From Tanypteryx hageni (lineage: Eukaryota > Arthropoda > Insecta > Odonata > Petaluridae), in the NCBI GenBank assembly GCA_028673005.1, contig CM054118.1, positions 59,093,338 through 59,157,337 of the forward strand: a stretch of DNA of 64,000 bases, given 5' to 3'. The notes beneath the pieces are model-generated. The model was not told the origin of the DNA and did no database searches. It was given only the letters and a program-made list of their open reading frames with translations. Every line of letters begins with the position of its first letter. The first letter of the stretch is position 1. Of the stretch, positions 11,571 through 22,880 are shown piece by piece. A program made the position numbers and the translations under genes.

Positions 11571-11718
11571 AAGATAAAAAACAGCACAAAAAATACTTCC
11601 CTCAGTGCGAATGGGATATCACAGAAACTGCGTGTGCATAACTCGTAGGCAAATGCCTCTATATGAACAGAGAAACCTGTTCGGACTAATGGGAGTTCGG
11701 ATTATAGAGGTTACACTG
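11571..11718 (-). mobile_element. Tigger/pogo 5' terminus
   Basis: Read on the minus strand from 11718, the sequence begins CAGTGTAACCTCTATAATCC and repeats the CCGAAC motif some 20 bases further in, as in Tigger-type ends. Its orientation matches the transposase remnant at 10505-10894. The two are therefore probably one element, separated by the RTE remnant between them. The TA target flank is not preserved and no other end was found. Confidence 0.6.
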
Positions 11719-12477
11719 TGATACAAAGGTAACGCAACCGACGCAAAAATATTAACTTGCGGTCCGTCAATTACATATTGTCTTTTATTTAGTTAACCTA
11801 CTGGGCTTCCCAGCTTTTTAAATTGAGTAACAAAAATAAAAAAACGTTATATTAGTCGTTTTATTGTAGCATTTATTTTATATATTTATTTCTATATTTA
11901 TTTTTAATATTTATTGTTAAGTTTGTTTTTAAGTCGTTAAAATTATTTATGACACATTAGAATATCATTATGCGTGTTCCTTGGGTATCTTTAACAGACG
12001 GTGTAATGAGCTGCAATAGCGATTTGATCAATCTCGCTTTTTGCAGTCTGAACGTGTGTGTGACTAGATTTATTTATAAATATAATGTGTTAAGTTTTTC
12101 CTACTCGGTTTTAACAACCGATGATAAATGAAATCTTGGGACGTTTAGTATATACTGTGTCCTACGCAAATGTTTATCTGTTTACTTTTTTGTAAAAAAT
12201 ATAAACAGCAACAAAATATCAGGTACAAAAATAACACCAAATGTTAATAATCACTCATGCGCCACAGAGTGCGACCAATAACAATTGGATTCTCAAAGGA
12301 ACTGAGAAATTTCTTTTCCTTGAAGTATACGTTTTCAGCCGAAATGAAGGTAATCCTTAATTAATAAGGGGTTTAGTTTGGAGATAAGTTTTTAAAAATT
12401 TCTTAAGTAAAATAAAGAAAGTTCAAATGTAATTATAGGTGATAGAAGAATATCTTTAACGAGCTCGATACCAATAG
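11719..12477. other. AT-rich DNA, nothing recognised
   Basis: No gene. Possibly ancient repeat DNA next to family P, but no internal homology was seen. Confidence 0.4.
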
Positions 12478-13169
12478 GAAAAATCTGATGTGGCCACCAC
12501 ATGGCTTTCTCCATATCTGTAATATTTCTAAAAATTCCAAATAGGTTACATAATAATAAATACCTACTTCAAGAAACTAGGAGAAATTTTTAGACTTTAC
12601 AAAGAACAGAAATAAATTCAAACCATAACCTTCCGATATTGGATATAGCCACAAATCTCCAACAATTATGAAAAGAAAAAGGAGCGTTACTAAGACGTAA
12701 CTAAGCGTCAATTATTAACAATAGTCGTCGGTAGGTGGCGTGGTGGTGGCAACTAAAAATATAAGATATCTAGAGAAAATGTTTCAAACAAGGGTTTTAG
12801 AAAATAAATTCCTTACAACTTTTATTCCAACACCTTTTTACATTTATCAAATATTAAAGCAAATATTTTAAAATAGCGAATGTGACAAGAGTAAACTCCC
12901 ACTTCCGGTTGACCGATTTTTACCAAAAACTAATCAGTTCTTCTGACTTTTATAAAAATGTTAAGTATAAAATTTCGCGATGACGTGATTAATAGTTTTT
13001 GAGTTAGAGCACCCACAAAAAGCTATCACATACACAGAGACATCATCGATAAAATGGTCAAAACGTGTTAAGGGTACCTCAAAACATCTATTTCCGTTGA
13101 AATCTCGAAGTCGATTTTTTTCATGAAAACAATACTTTCCCCTATACTACGTATGGAGAAAGTAAAAAA
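12478..13169 (+). repeat. Family P repeat, copy A
   Basis: Starts AAAAATCTGATGTGGCCACC, which can form a short TGTGG-CCA-CCACA hairpin. It ends in a longer hairpin, ACTTTCCCCTATAC-TAC-GTATGGAGAAAGT (13134-13163). Landmarks in order: GGAGCGTTACTAAGACGTAA, GGTAGGTGGCGTGGTGGTGG, CCCACTTCCGGTTGACC, GAGTTAGAGCACCCACAAAA, CATCTATTTCCGTTGAAATC. It is highly similar to copy B (same strand) and copy C (opposite strand). No coding capacity. I cannot assign a named family. Confidence 0.85.
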
Positions 13170-13214
13170 TCTATGAAATTTTAATTTTTAACTAACCTTG
13201 GATGACGTTATTGT

Positions 13215-13943
13215 AAAAATCTGATGTGGCCACCACATGACTTGCTCCATATCTGTAATATTTCTAAAAAAATTCAAATAGGTTAGATAATAATAAACAT
13301 TTTAAGAAACTGCGAGAAAATTTTAGACTTTACAAAGAACAGAAATAAACTCAAACCATAGCCTTATAATATTGGATAAAGCCGCAAAGCTTCAACAATT
13401 AAGAAAAGAAAAAGGAGCGTTACTAAGACGTAACTAAGCGTCAATTGTTAACAATAGTCGTAGGTAGGTGGTGTGGTGGTGGCAGCTAAAACTATAAGAT
13501 ATCTCTTAAACAATGCATTGTATGGAAAAATGTTTCAAACAAAGGTTGTAGAAAATTAAATTTCCTACAACGTTCATTCTAATACATTTTTACATTTATC
13601 AAATATTTCAAAATAACGAATAAGTGACAAGAGTAAACACCCACTTCCGGTTGACCCATGTTTACCAATAACTAATCAGATCTTCTGACTTTTATAAAAA
13701 TGTTAAATACAAAATTTCGCGTTGACCTGATTAATAGTTTTTGAGTTAGAGCACCCACAAAAAGCTATCACATACACACACACACACACACACACACCAT
13801 ACACACACAGACATCATCGAGAAAATGGTCGAAACGTGTTAAGGGTACCTCAAAACATCTATTTCCGTTGAAATCTCGAAGTCGATTTTTTTTCATGAAT
13901 ACAATACTTTCCCCTATACTACGAATATGAAGAAAGTAAAAAT
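13215..13943 (+). repeat. Family P repeat, copy B
   Basis: Same unit and orientation as copy A, separated from it by about 45 bp. It carries an expanded (CA)n at 13772-13797 where copy A has only CATACACAGAGACA, showing a microsatellite seeded inside the repeat. The terminal hairpin is slightly decayed (CGAATATGAAGAAAG instead of CGTATGGAGAAAG). Confidence 0.85.
13772..13797 (+). repeat. (CA)n microsatellite inside family P copy B
   Basis: Alternating CA, about 12 units, then CATACACACACAG. Confidence 0.95.
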
Positions 13944-14577
13944 GTAGAAAAGCAGAATAATTTGCATCGATCCTGCAATATATTCCCTTTCTACAGGTAC
14001 TCTGAAACTTTCCGCTCTCCTATTGTAAAGTAAATGAATTGAATCGAATGCTGATTATTAATACGCGAACCATTGGGCTACAATTTCTTGTTTACCTAGT
14101 CATAGAATCAATAAATCTACCGTAAGTAATTGGCAGTGTAGTATTAACTTAGCCATTTAAACAGAAATATGTACTACAGCCAAGTGTTTGTATAGTGCTG
14201 GTGCAGTTAGATGGCTTGAAATCCTCTCCGTGAGTCTGCAATTCAGGTCTACATTATTTGTATTTTCGTAGACTCGGCGAATTGGAGACTCAGCTGTTGT
14301 AATGTCTCACCATACATTCTGGAAATGCTACTTTTGCATTCTGCATAGGCAGATGTTCTCGGAGACACAAGAAAACTTATAAAAGTCAAAGAAGTACTTT
14401 ATAGAATTAAGATTAACCGCGAAAATTAAATAAAAAGTTAAGTTATCTGCGGGCATGAACTTCCTTAGTTTCAACTTTGTATGGCATTGTTCTGTGATTC
14501 AATTTCAATGAAAACTTATAACTTATATAAAAGGGAGAAACTTTACTTACTAATGTTCATACTTTTTTATTTTTCAT

Positions 14578-14582
<5 letters not shown>
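13944..14582. other. No gene recognised
   Basis: AT-rich DNA between family P copies; no recognised content. Confidence 0.45.

Positions 14583-14654
<72 letters not shown>
14583..14654. repeat. (TA)n microsatellite, ~72 bp
   Basis: Pure TA run. An Ile-Tyr repeat open frame at 14481-14711 is an artefact of it. Confidence 0.97.
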
Positions 14655-14657
<3 letters not shown>

Positions 14658-14886
14658 TTTAAATATTTAAAATACTTTTTAGCATTGTATTGTATTTATA
14701 TTTATAAGTAGTTATATTAATTTTTAGTTCATAAGCAAATCATAAAAGCCGTAAGGTGTTAAAATTATGTAATTGTAAGAAACAAACCCCGTTGTAATTG
14801 AGCACTTTCTGACCGGCCGGGAACGTGGGTGTTACCACGAGGGACGGCCCACATTTGTGGTAAAATTACTTACCAAACCATTCAAG

Positions 14887-14906
14887 AGAGAGAGAGAGAG
14901 AGAGAA
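14887..14906 (+). repeat. (GA)n microsatellite
   Basis: About ten GA units immediately outside the hairpin end of family P copy C. Confidence 0.95.
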
Positions 14907-14907
14907 T

Positions 14908-15758
14908 ATTTTTACTTTCTCCATACGTAGTATAGGGGAAAGTATTGTTTTCATGAAAAAAATCGATTTCGAGATTTCAACGGAAATACACGTTTTGAGG
15001 TCTCCTGAACACGTTTTGACCATTTTCTCGGTGATGTCGGTGTGTGTGTATGTGAGTTTTTTTGTGGGTGCTCTAACTCAAAAACTATCATTCAGGTAAA
15101 CGCGAAATTTTATATTTAACATTTATATGAAAGTCACAAGAACTGCTTAGTTTATGGTAAAAATCGGTCATCCGGAAGTGGGTGTTTACTCTTGTCGCTT
15201 ATCCATTATTTTGAAATATTTCCTTTAATATTTGATATATGTAAAAGCGTATTGGAATAAAAGTTGTAGGATATTTAATTTTATACAGCCTTTCTTGAAA
15301 CATTTTCCCTTATAATGTTGTTTAAGAGATATAAAAAAACTAAATGTTTTAGCTGCCACCATCACGCCACCTACCGACAACTATTGTTAACAATTGACAG
15401 TTACGTGTTAGTAACGCTCCTTTATTTATTTATTTATTTAAAAGATACGATACAATTTGGTGATAACCAGGTGGCATGTATGCAAATAGCAGTAATTATA
15501 AAATAATTAATATACAAAGAATGCATAAGGTCAAACATAAATATACAGATACAAACTTTATTATAGTTTCTTAATTGTTGGAGTTTCGTGGCTATATCCA
15601 ATATCAGAAGGCTATGGGTTTGAGTTTATTTCTGTTCTGTTTAATTTATAAGTTTTTCTCTCAGTTTCTTAAAATATTTATTATCATGTAACCTATTTGG
15701 AATTTTTAGAAACAATACAGGTTTGGAGAAAGTCATGTGGTGGCCACATCAAATTTTT
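14908..15758 (-). repeat. Family P repeat, copy C (inverted, with an internal insertion)
   Basis: The reverse complement of copies A and B. The hairpin end ACTTTCTCCATAC-GTA-GTATAGGGGAAAGT lies at 14914-14943 and pairs over 13 of 14 positions plus one bulge. The other end, GTGGTGGCCACAT, is at 15738-15750. It carries about 140 extra bases (15422-15563) that copies A and B lack. Short open frames at 14832-15099 on both strands fall in the conserved end but match no protein I know. Confidence 0.85.
15422..15563 (-). mobile_element. Insertion in family P copy C (possible LINE 3' tail)
   Basis: Copies A and B read CGTTAC directly beside an A-rich run and CAACAATT. Copy C has about 140 bases between these two points, beginning with (TTTA)4 and otherwise AT-rich. 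A TTTA-type simple tail at one edge would fit the 3' end of a LINE or SINE inserted on the minus strand. No tRNA-like head or coding sequence is visible. Confidence 0.4.
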
Positions 15759-18700
15759 TAAAAACGTTTTTGCGCGAAAATAAATTTTATACACATTTCC
15801 AGTTTACTATATTTGCTTAGGTGAACCTCGATTGGCTGACAGGACTATGAGCCAATTAATTTTTTGTTGGGTCCTGACATATTATTTATTTACTGCAGTC
15901 ATTTAGAAGACCAAATGTTGTTAAATGCACTAGAAAACGTCAATCTTCTTCCGTTGAGCGAAAGAGCTCAGGAAAATAAATGTAATATAATATTGTAGGC
16001 ATAATTTCATAATTCATTCATTTTTTTCGGAAACAAATTACTATTACACAAGACCATGTTGGTGCAGTTTTCACGCAGTACGACGGCCTTACTGATAAAT
16101 CACTTAAATAATATTTTCCGATTTTGGTGAGCTTTTGTGATTCATCTTATAATATGACTATTATCTGTTTGGAATTCAATAAGATTGTTTACGTATTCAC
16201 CGAATTAATTAATTAAAACTAAAAATATATGGTACTATTTATCGTGTTTGATATCAAGTAAGTATATCAATCTTGATTTCGTCACACAAAAGTTTCTTCT
16301 ATAGATTAAACTAATAAAATGTGAAATTGAAGTGGATTTCAATCTTGCGTAATTTTTCAGCTTTAAATATATCCAACCAAATACGCCAAGTAAGCTTTCT
16401 GCCAATGCTAACCCGAGTTTTAAAAATGTAGGTCAGTTGTTTGAAAGATAGAGAGCTTTTTAGTCATTTCTACAATTTGCCTAGCCCTGGACAGAAAGCT
16501 CGTGAATGGAATCGTTTTGCAAATAAAGTTATAGTTTCATGCGCCGGGTGTCACTTTTTCTGCCTTTGAGCACATAAAGACTTTATTTTAAGCCCTTGCC
16601 CAGCACGGCTTAGAATGTTACGTAAAGAAGCAGTCAATTTCGTGAAATTTTTACGACCCTCATTTTTTTCTTCGCCTTCACCGAAGAGGACCGTGAAGAT
16701 GACAGGCCGCCCGTAAAAACATTCACGCGGAAAAATGAAGGAATTTTTTTTTATTCTCTCGGCGCCATCCTGTCTCTACTTTAGCTTTAGAAGTCATGTG
16801 CCTCTTTCTCTTGAAGAGAGAAGGTAAGAAAGCAGGCATTGTCCACTTAAGAGAATCCTTTGTCTTTGCCTAGGTCCGGCTGCGGACTCAAGATGGCAGT
16901 TTCCCTCTAAATCCGCACCGTGCACGGTGTCGCCTTCGGTGCTCCTTATCTTCCCGGCATTCCGTAGGAAGAACGCACCGACATTGGTGCGACTTCCGAT
17001 GCCAAGGACAGCGCGGAAGTAGAAAACGAAGAAGCTTTGTGTTACGGGGATATTGAAGGGTCAACAGGACAAGCTGTGGCAAAAATGAAATATCATTTCC
17101 AGGCAGGCGTTTTTTTATATTAACCGTCACGTAGTTAGGTCCGTTGGACGGGAAAGACGTTAATGAACGCCGGTACGGTTATCCTTCCTCGACAACTTTA
17201 CGCTTGTATGAAATGTTGCAATTGTAGACTGGGTCGTTTAAGAGAAAAGAAGGAAATAATTGATATAGAAGTTCTTTGGCAATTTTGCCAGGTTGGATCG
17301 TAGTAGAATTAATATTGTTATGAAATTCCAGTTGGCTGAAATTTTATCGTATTAATAATAAAGTTTTCAAAAATTAGGTGGGATAGGCAAAGTATCTTTT
17401 TAGCCATCTAATTTTCAATTGCAATTAAAATTAATTACCGCACTTTAACTATGACCATTTTCATACAATAAAGGAAAACCGCATATTTGCCCAAACCTTA
17501 TTTTAGCGTAAAAAATATCATGAAAAAAGTGAGGCAATTACGCGAGAATGTAAAACTTTTTCTGATTATTATTTTTGCTTATATACGACCAATGAAATTC
17601 CTAATAATGATCACTTATACCTGATGTTTTAAAAGAAGCACTGTTTGGAAAAGTTTACATTACTTTATATTATTCCAAATCCTAATCCGACATTATAAAA
17701 TAAATTCGTTTTTTTATTTCGAAGGGTTTGCAAACAAATGCAATAAAGGAATAAATGTGCATAAAGTGTCACAGTTACATTAACAGCATTTTAAGTAGGT
17801 GCTCTTATTCAGTCTTTGTTACACGAAAGAAACAAACCAGATTATGATTGATATAAATTTTCGTATGTATGTGAGCTTTTGGATTGTCGAAACTTTACAC
17901 TCGGAAAATTTTACCGCTTTTTTAATTTTCATCTTTTAGCTCCTAATATCTATTAAAATAATTAAAAGCATGCTTCCTAGTTATATTACTCATTCCGAAT
18001 GAATAAAATGATTGTAGGCTATTGTAATCCTATAAGCGCATTGGATTAGAATTGCTAACTCAATTTGTGCAAACTTCGCATGTAAACAAATCTTAAACCA
18101 TTTGCACCGCATAGGAACGTTGCAGATAATCCCTCAGCCATCAGATTAATACTCTCTTAAGTCAACCCTCAAGTTGTGAGCATCTGTAATTATTAATTCA
18201 ATCATTCCCACGCGTCCACAGTTAACAGTACTGAGAGCAAACACTCCGTATGAGTTATCATAAAACAATGGAAATTAGTGTACTAAATGGTACTAAATTA
18301 TTAATAGCAAAATGGAGTTATTTTAGTTCATTTATTTTCACTTTATAGCCAAAAATGTTTGGAGTCCGCATTGGAACAAAGGCCTTTATCTCAAATTTGG
18401 GATGGGTTAGACGTGAAATAATTGCGAACCATAATTATTCAACATTATATAAATGAACTTGGTCATTAGAATTTGCGAAAATAATCCGCAATCCCTGAAT
18501 GTATTTCTTCATATAATACGTTATTCGGTTAATTCAACATCTCAATGCGTCTTCTGATCCATGTGGACACTAAAACCATTATGTTCTCTCGTTATTTATT
18601 CCTTTAGGTAATTAGGAAAAGAACAGCTTATTATTTATGATTTCTAATTTAGGAAGCTAACGAAGCGGTTATTTAAATTGAAATATTTAGCCACATAATA

Positions 18701-19720
18701 ATTAATTGTAATAATTATTAAAAGTTATTGTTTTTGCAATGTTTTTGTACATGTTATCTATACTTTAAAAAATGGAATCATAAGTTTGGTTCAGTGATTC
18801 TTATACTTCCCATTAAGCGTTGATGATATAGAATCCCGGTGTATTAACAAACTTCGATTTTTCATCATTCCAGTAGGTAGTCATTTTATTTTCGTGAATT
18901 AAATTCTAGCTGTAATAAGATGCATATCCACGTTACATCCGCTGGTAATAATGTCGAGCCAAGCTTCGATTTTTACTTAGGAGCTGTCAACAATACTTGG
19001 TGGCAACGTAAACGTACTTTATAAGGACTTGCGCTACAAACCTTTTATTTCACTAGTTGATGTTTTTCACAAAATATAAATTATTCTTTTGTTTTTATGA
19101 AATTTGAGTCACCAAATAGTGCTTAAGAGTTGTGAAATTTTAAGGAGTAGTACGTCAATGTTAAGTATCTTGTTATTTCATGAAATCATTGCCAACTATT
19201 AAAATATAATATTTTTCTTTCATATTCCGTCACTAAAGTCTTATATCTCAATATCCGTCTGTGATTGTGAATCAATTATCATTTTGTTAAAAAAAAATTT
19301 AAACACAACGATAAAAAGATGCATGGGTGATAAATATGAAATTTAATAAAACATTAAAGAAAATTAACAGGCTATTTATTATCATTAAAAATTTTCGGTC
19401 TCCCTGCACCTTATAAATACTCAGAAACAGTAATTTTTCCTGTAAAAATAAAAAAATGACAGATAAGTGGTTGAGAGCTGAATTTTAGTTTCCATACTTG
19501 AGACGGAAAAAAAGCATCGAAAACTCCAAGTTATAATTTCTGTTTCCAAATTGATAACACGTAAAAAGCTATTTTTCGACGTTCAGGCTTTGATCCTTTT
19601 ATAAATTAAAGTTAGAAAACATTGACCAACGATCTTCGGATTGGGACTCTATTGAACAAATAAAGTATTTTGTACATATCGTCGAATTTTGCCATGAATG
19701 CGAAATTGCTCACATTTATC
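15759..19720. other. Long single-copy-like AT-rich stretch, no gene recognised
   Basis: No domain-bearing open frame, no TIRs and no internal duplications. A GC-richer patch at 16790-17160 contains an 80-codon minus-strand frame (16888-17130) of basic, Arg/His-rich composition without a recognisable domain. A TTTGCCTAG|G sequence at 16866 resembles a 3' splice site, but the following frame is not convincing as an exon. Confidence 0.4.
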
Positions 19721-19728
19721 GTTTAAAT

Positions 19729-20076
19729 CAGTGACGAGCAACCCACGGCCCGCAGGCTGCATGCGGCCGCGTTTTATGCGGCCCGCGAAGCTATGGTTAA
19801 AAAGTAATCAGTAAAATTTTACACACAAATTCGTATCATATACATTCAAATTACCACAATAAAACACTTGAGATTGAAATGCTAACCCTAAAACTTAATT
19901 TAGAGGTTATTTCCATTGACGTGATACCCCAGAATATCTGCGAGTAGTTAACATCCGATTTAAAATTTTTACCCGGCCCGCCGAAGCATTGACAACTTGA
20001 AATGCGGCCCGCCAAGTAATTCGCAACCACCAATGCGGCCCGACATATAGAAAAGGTTGCTCAACTCTGCGCACTG
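19729..20076. mobile_element. hAT-type MITE, copy 1 (348 bp, 8-bp TSD)
   Basis: Starts CAGTGACGAGCAACC. Its end, read on the minus strand, starts CAGTGCGCAGAGTTGAGCAA. The copy is flanked by a perfect 8-bp duplication GTTTAAAT (19721-19728 and 20077-20084), the hallmark of hAT insertion. The interior is AT-rich, with repeated ATGCGGCCCGC/GGCCCGCCGAAGCATT blocks near both ends that are shared with the copies at 29651 and 40858. There is no coding capacity. Confidence 0.9.
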
Positions 20077-20084
20077 GTTTAAAT

Positions 20085-21956
20085 CGCATATTTCGGGGAA
20101 AATTTCCCATTTAACAGTTTGCTGCCTTGTCAACCATGTGTTGTATTGTCAAAACCCGAGCTTCAATTTTTGTCTCAATCCTGATATACCAACGAAAGAG
20201 TATATTATGGTTTACCTCGGGAACATTTAAATTCATATTCACTCATATTTGAGGCGCACTTTCTTTAGTAAAGATGTATCTTATTAGGATAAGTTTGATA
20301 CAGGCAATAGGCCGAACTTGATAATTTTTTTGTAGCTGATACTACAGACAGATTTGAAGATGCCTTATAACGCCTGGTCCCGTTTTTATAAACGCTTGCC
20401 TGGCAGACAAAGATGAAAAAGGATACTCGGGAACGCTTCTACGCACGCGAGACGACAGAGAAAGAATTTCATTTCATGCACGCGCGCTCGCAGGAAAGGT
20501 TGAAAAGGCCAGATGTTTCATCTCGCGGATGCTCGCACACAAAAGAAAAGAGGTCACACAAATAAACAATTACTTCCAGTCTTGACCGCGTCTCTCCGCA
20601 ATGGCGGCAAGCCGGCCGTACGGAACCCGCCCACGCTGGCGGTGAGGTCATAAGGCGAATTGTTAATCTGATTTCGTCATATTACGCAGCCAGCACTCCT
20701 CCCCCTTCTCGTATTCTCATTACGCGGATAAAAGTTAGCGGCGGATTCCTTAAAAGCCCTCAACATTTCAAAAATACATAATTTCCTCCGTCAAAAGCAG
20801 TGGAAGAGCACAATTTGAAACGGGTGCAATTATCCTCGCTGATGTAAAGCTTTGTAAAAGTCTAACGGTGGTCTACACATTAATTTTGGAAAGCCTAATT
20901 TGGCCTTGTTTCTGTGTAAATTTTTCATCTCCAAAAAATAATTTTGTGGTTCTCTTTGCGGAACAGCTTCCATCGTAAAAAGTATAATTGCATTCGCTTA
21001 ATAAAGTTATTAGCGTGACGGAAATGAAAAAGTTATCTTGTTCAAACTCCGAACGATTTTATGTGAAAAGTTATTAGGATAAATTAGCACGATTCGCTGT
21101 CATCACGACGAAACGACATTAATTAGAAATTTGAGCTTTACCAATCGCTCTTTTTTGGGGATTGTTTAGATTATACGAAACGAGAAGGCAACGCTTCTTC
21201 GTCATAAAAGTGCTTCGCAGGGAAAACCGTAGTTTTGAACGGTTTACTCGTTTAAATTGAATTAAAACTCTTTTAGTGAATACGATTGAAGTTTGTTGAT
21301 TTGAAGTTTTGTAATTGCGTCAAATATGGAATCGGATTAATGCGAGTTATAATTTAAATTGCATGCGAACGCATGATCTGCTGCCGAATTATCATTATCA
21401 CTTTGTCATCATACCCGAATAGGAATTCCAGTTACAGGATCTAGGCGGTTGTTAAGCACTTCCAAGTAACAGTCTTTTACATATGGTAATTCCATTTCGA
21501 TATTGCTTCTTTACACGTTCGATATTTTAGAAGCTGAAAAATTCCATATCAGACACAAAAGGTATGATTGTCCCTGAGACACTTTGAGTAAACATAAATC
21601 TATACCTACATAGCTACCAACTGCGGAAGTTATATCAATAATATGCCAACCTTAACCAAGAATATTAGAAATCATGAATTATTTATTCATATCAGATAGT
21701 AATGTTAAAAACAAATAAAACTTATTGAATAAGGTATTTTAATAAAATTAATCTCATATTTTTGCTTTAGCAAAAGTTAGAATTACATATATTTGTTCAT
21801 CAACTTGTCAGTTTTCTAAATATTATGGATTCATTTGACGTTTAGATTTTGTGTTGGAAGAATTCGCAAAATAAACAAGTATGTATTTGAAACGAAGACG
21901 AACATTTTCATAGGATTTTCAACTATTATTTTGTGAAATTCTAATAATACTATACG
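20085..21956. other. No gene recognised
   Basis: Mixed DNA with a GC-richer CpG-containing patch at 20380-20770. Minus-strand frames there have no recognised domain. Confidence 0.45.
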
Positions 21957-22171
21957 TCTACTATAAATAGCTGCTTCTTACGGAGGAAATATGATATAGG
22001 ATATATCTTACATATAGTTTTCCATTTATGTATGTTCTTTCAGTTTGTGTGATACTCTGACCTCATCAATGGTACATTTTAACGCGTTTTTAACAAACTT
22101 CACGATTAGGAGGAAGATTGAAATTTTGCAGGAATGTTTGATTCAGATATAAAATTAAATTACGAAAAAAA

Positions 22172-22222
22172 TACGAAAAAAGACCTGGATTCGACTCCTG
22201 GGGGGCGATTTCCATTTCCCGT
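22172..22222 (+). mobile_element. SINE-like fragment with B-box
   Basis: GACCTGGATTCGACTCCTGG resembles the T-arm of a tRNA-derived SINE (B-box GGATTCGACTCC), followed by GGGCGATTTCCATTTCCC. No A-box is present. Likely a 5'-truncated SINE. Confidence 0.4.
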
Positions 22223-22224
22223 AA

Positions 22225-22668
22225 GATAACACGAGAGAGAGAGAGAGGGGGGGGATGTTGGGAGGGAGATAGGAAGGAAGGAATTTAGAATAGAAGGTAC
22301 ATAAAGAGCAAGGGAGGTATAGAATTAGAAAAGGACGGGAGGAAAGATATAAAGAATGAGACGGAGAAAAAGAGGGAGAGCTATGGATTGGGACAAGAGG
22401 GAATGAGGGAGGAGGGAGGTGAGGCAAGGAGGGAGAGGGAAAGAGTGAGGGAAGGAAAGACAGAAAGAAGGAAAGAGAGAGGAAAGGAGGGAGAGAGGGA
22501 CGGCGAGAGGGAGGGAGGGAGTGGGACATGAGGGAGGAGGGAGTTGAGGCAGGGAGGGAGAGAGAAAGAGTGAGGGAAGGAAAGAGAAAGGGGAGGAAGG
22601 ACAGAGGGAAGGAAAGAGTGTTGAAAGGAGGGAGAGAGGGACGGCGAGAGGGAGGGAGGGAGGGAATA
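22225..22668 (-). repeat. Polypurine (GA-rich) tract with ~135-bp tandem duplication
   Basis: The plus strand is GA-rich, so the polypyrimidine strand is the minus strand. The block 22390-22522 is repeated at 22523-22665. Both copies run from GGGACA through GAGGGAGGAGGGAG and GAGGCA to GGGACGGCGAGAGGGAGGGA. The 186-codon minus-strand frame (22155-22715) simply translates this, with SLPPSRRPSLPPF appearing twice. Confidence 0.85.
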
Positions 22669-22809
22669 TTATTATTTATTATTGTTATGGTTATTTTTGA
22701 CAGTGAGCTCATCATTTAGCATATCTTACTGATTTTTCATATCGAAATCAAATGTATTTGGAATACTTTTATCATAATCCCGTCATATTTGACAGGCAAT
22801 TACGTTAGT

Positions 22810-22814
22810 GTGTG

Positions 22815-22875
<61 letters not shown>
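22810..22875. repeat. (TA)n microsatellite, ~66 bp
   Basis: Pure TA preceded by a short GTGTGTATGTG run. It sits at the junction where family D copy 1 resumes. Confidence 0.97.

Positions 22876-22880
<5 letters not shown>

Larger units (their letters stand above)
22020..22875. other. Insertion splitting family D copy 1
   Basis: Comparing D copy 1 with copy 2 shows about 860 bases here that copy 2 lacks. The insert holds a SINE-like B-box piece (22172-22222), a long GA-rich tract with an internal duplication (22225-22668) and a TA array (22810-22875). Clear terminal repeats were not found, so it may be several events. Confidence 0.5.

Noticed and set aside
12478..13169. Family P as a canonical Helitron
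   Set aside because: No CTRR 3' end after the hairpin and no helicase sequence; kept only as a hypothesis for a related class.
14481..14711. Ile-Tyr repeat protein
   Set aside because: Artefact of the TA microsatellite; the same applies at 43421-43664 and 60798-61155.
16860..17130. Exon following a TTTGCCTAG|G acceptor-like site
   Set aside because: The downstream plus-strand frame has stops and no recognisable domain.
22155..22715. 186-codon minus-strand Ser/Pro/Leu protein
   Set aside because: Translation of a duplicated GA-rich tract; internal repeats mirror the DNA duplication.
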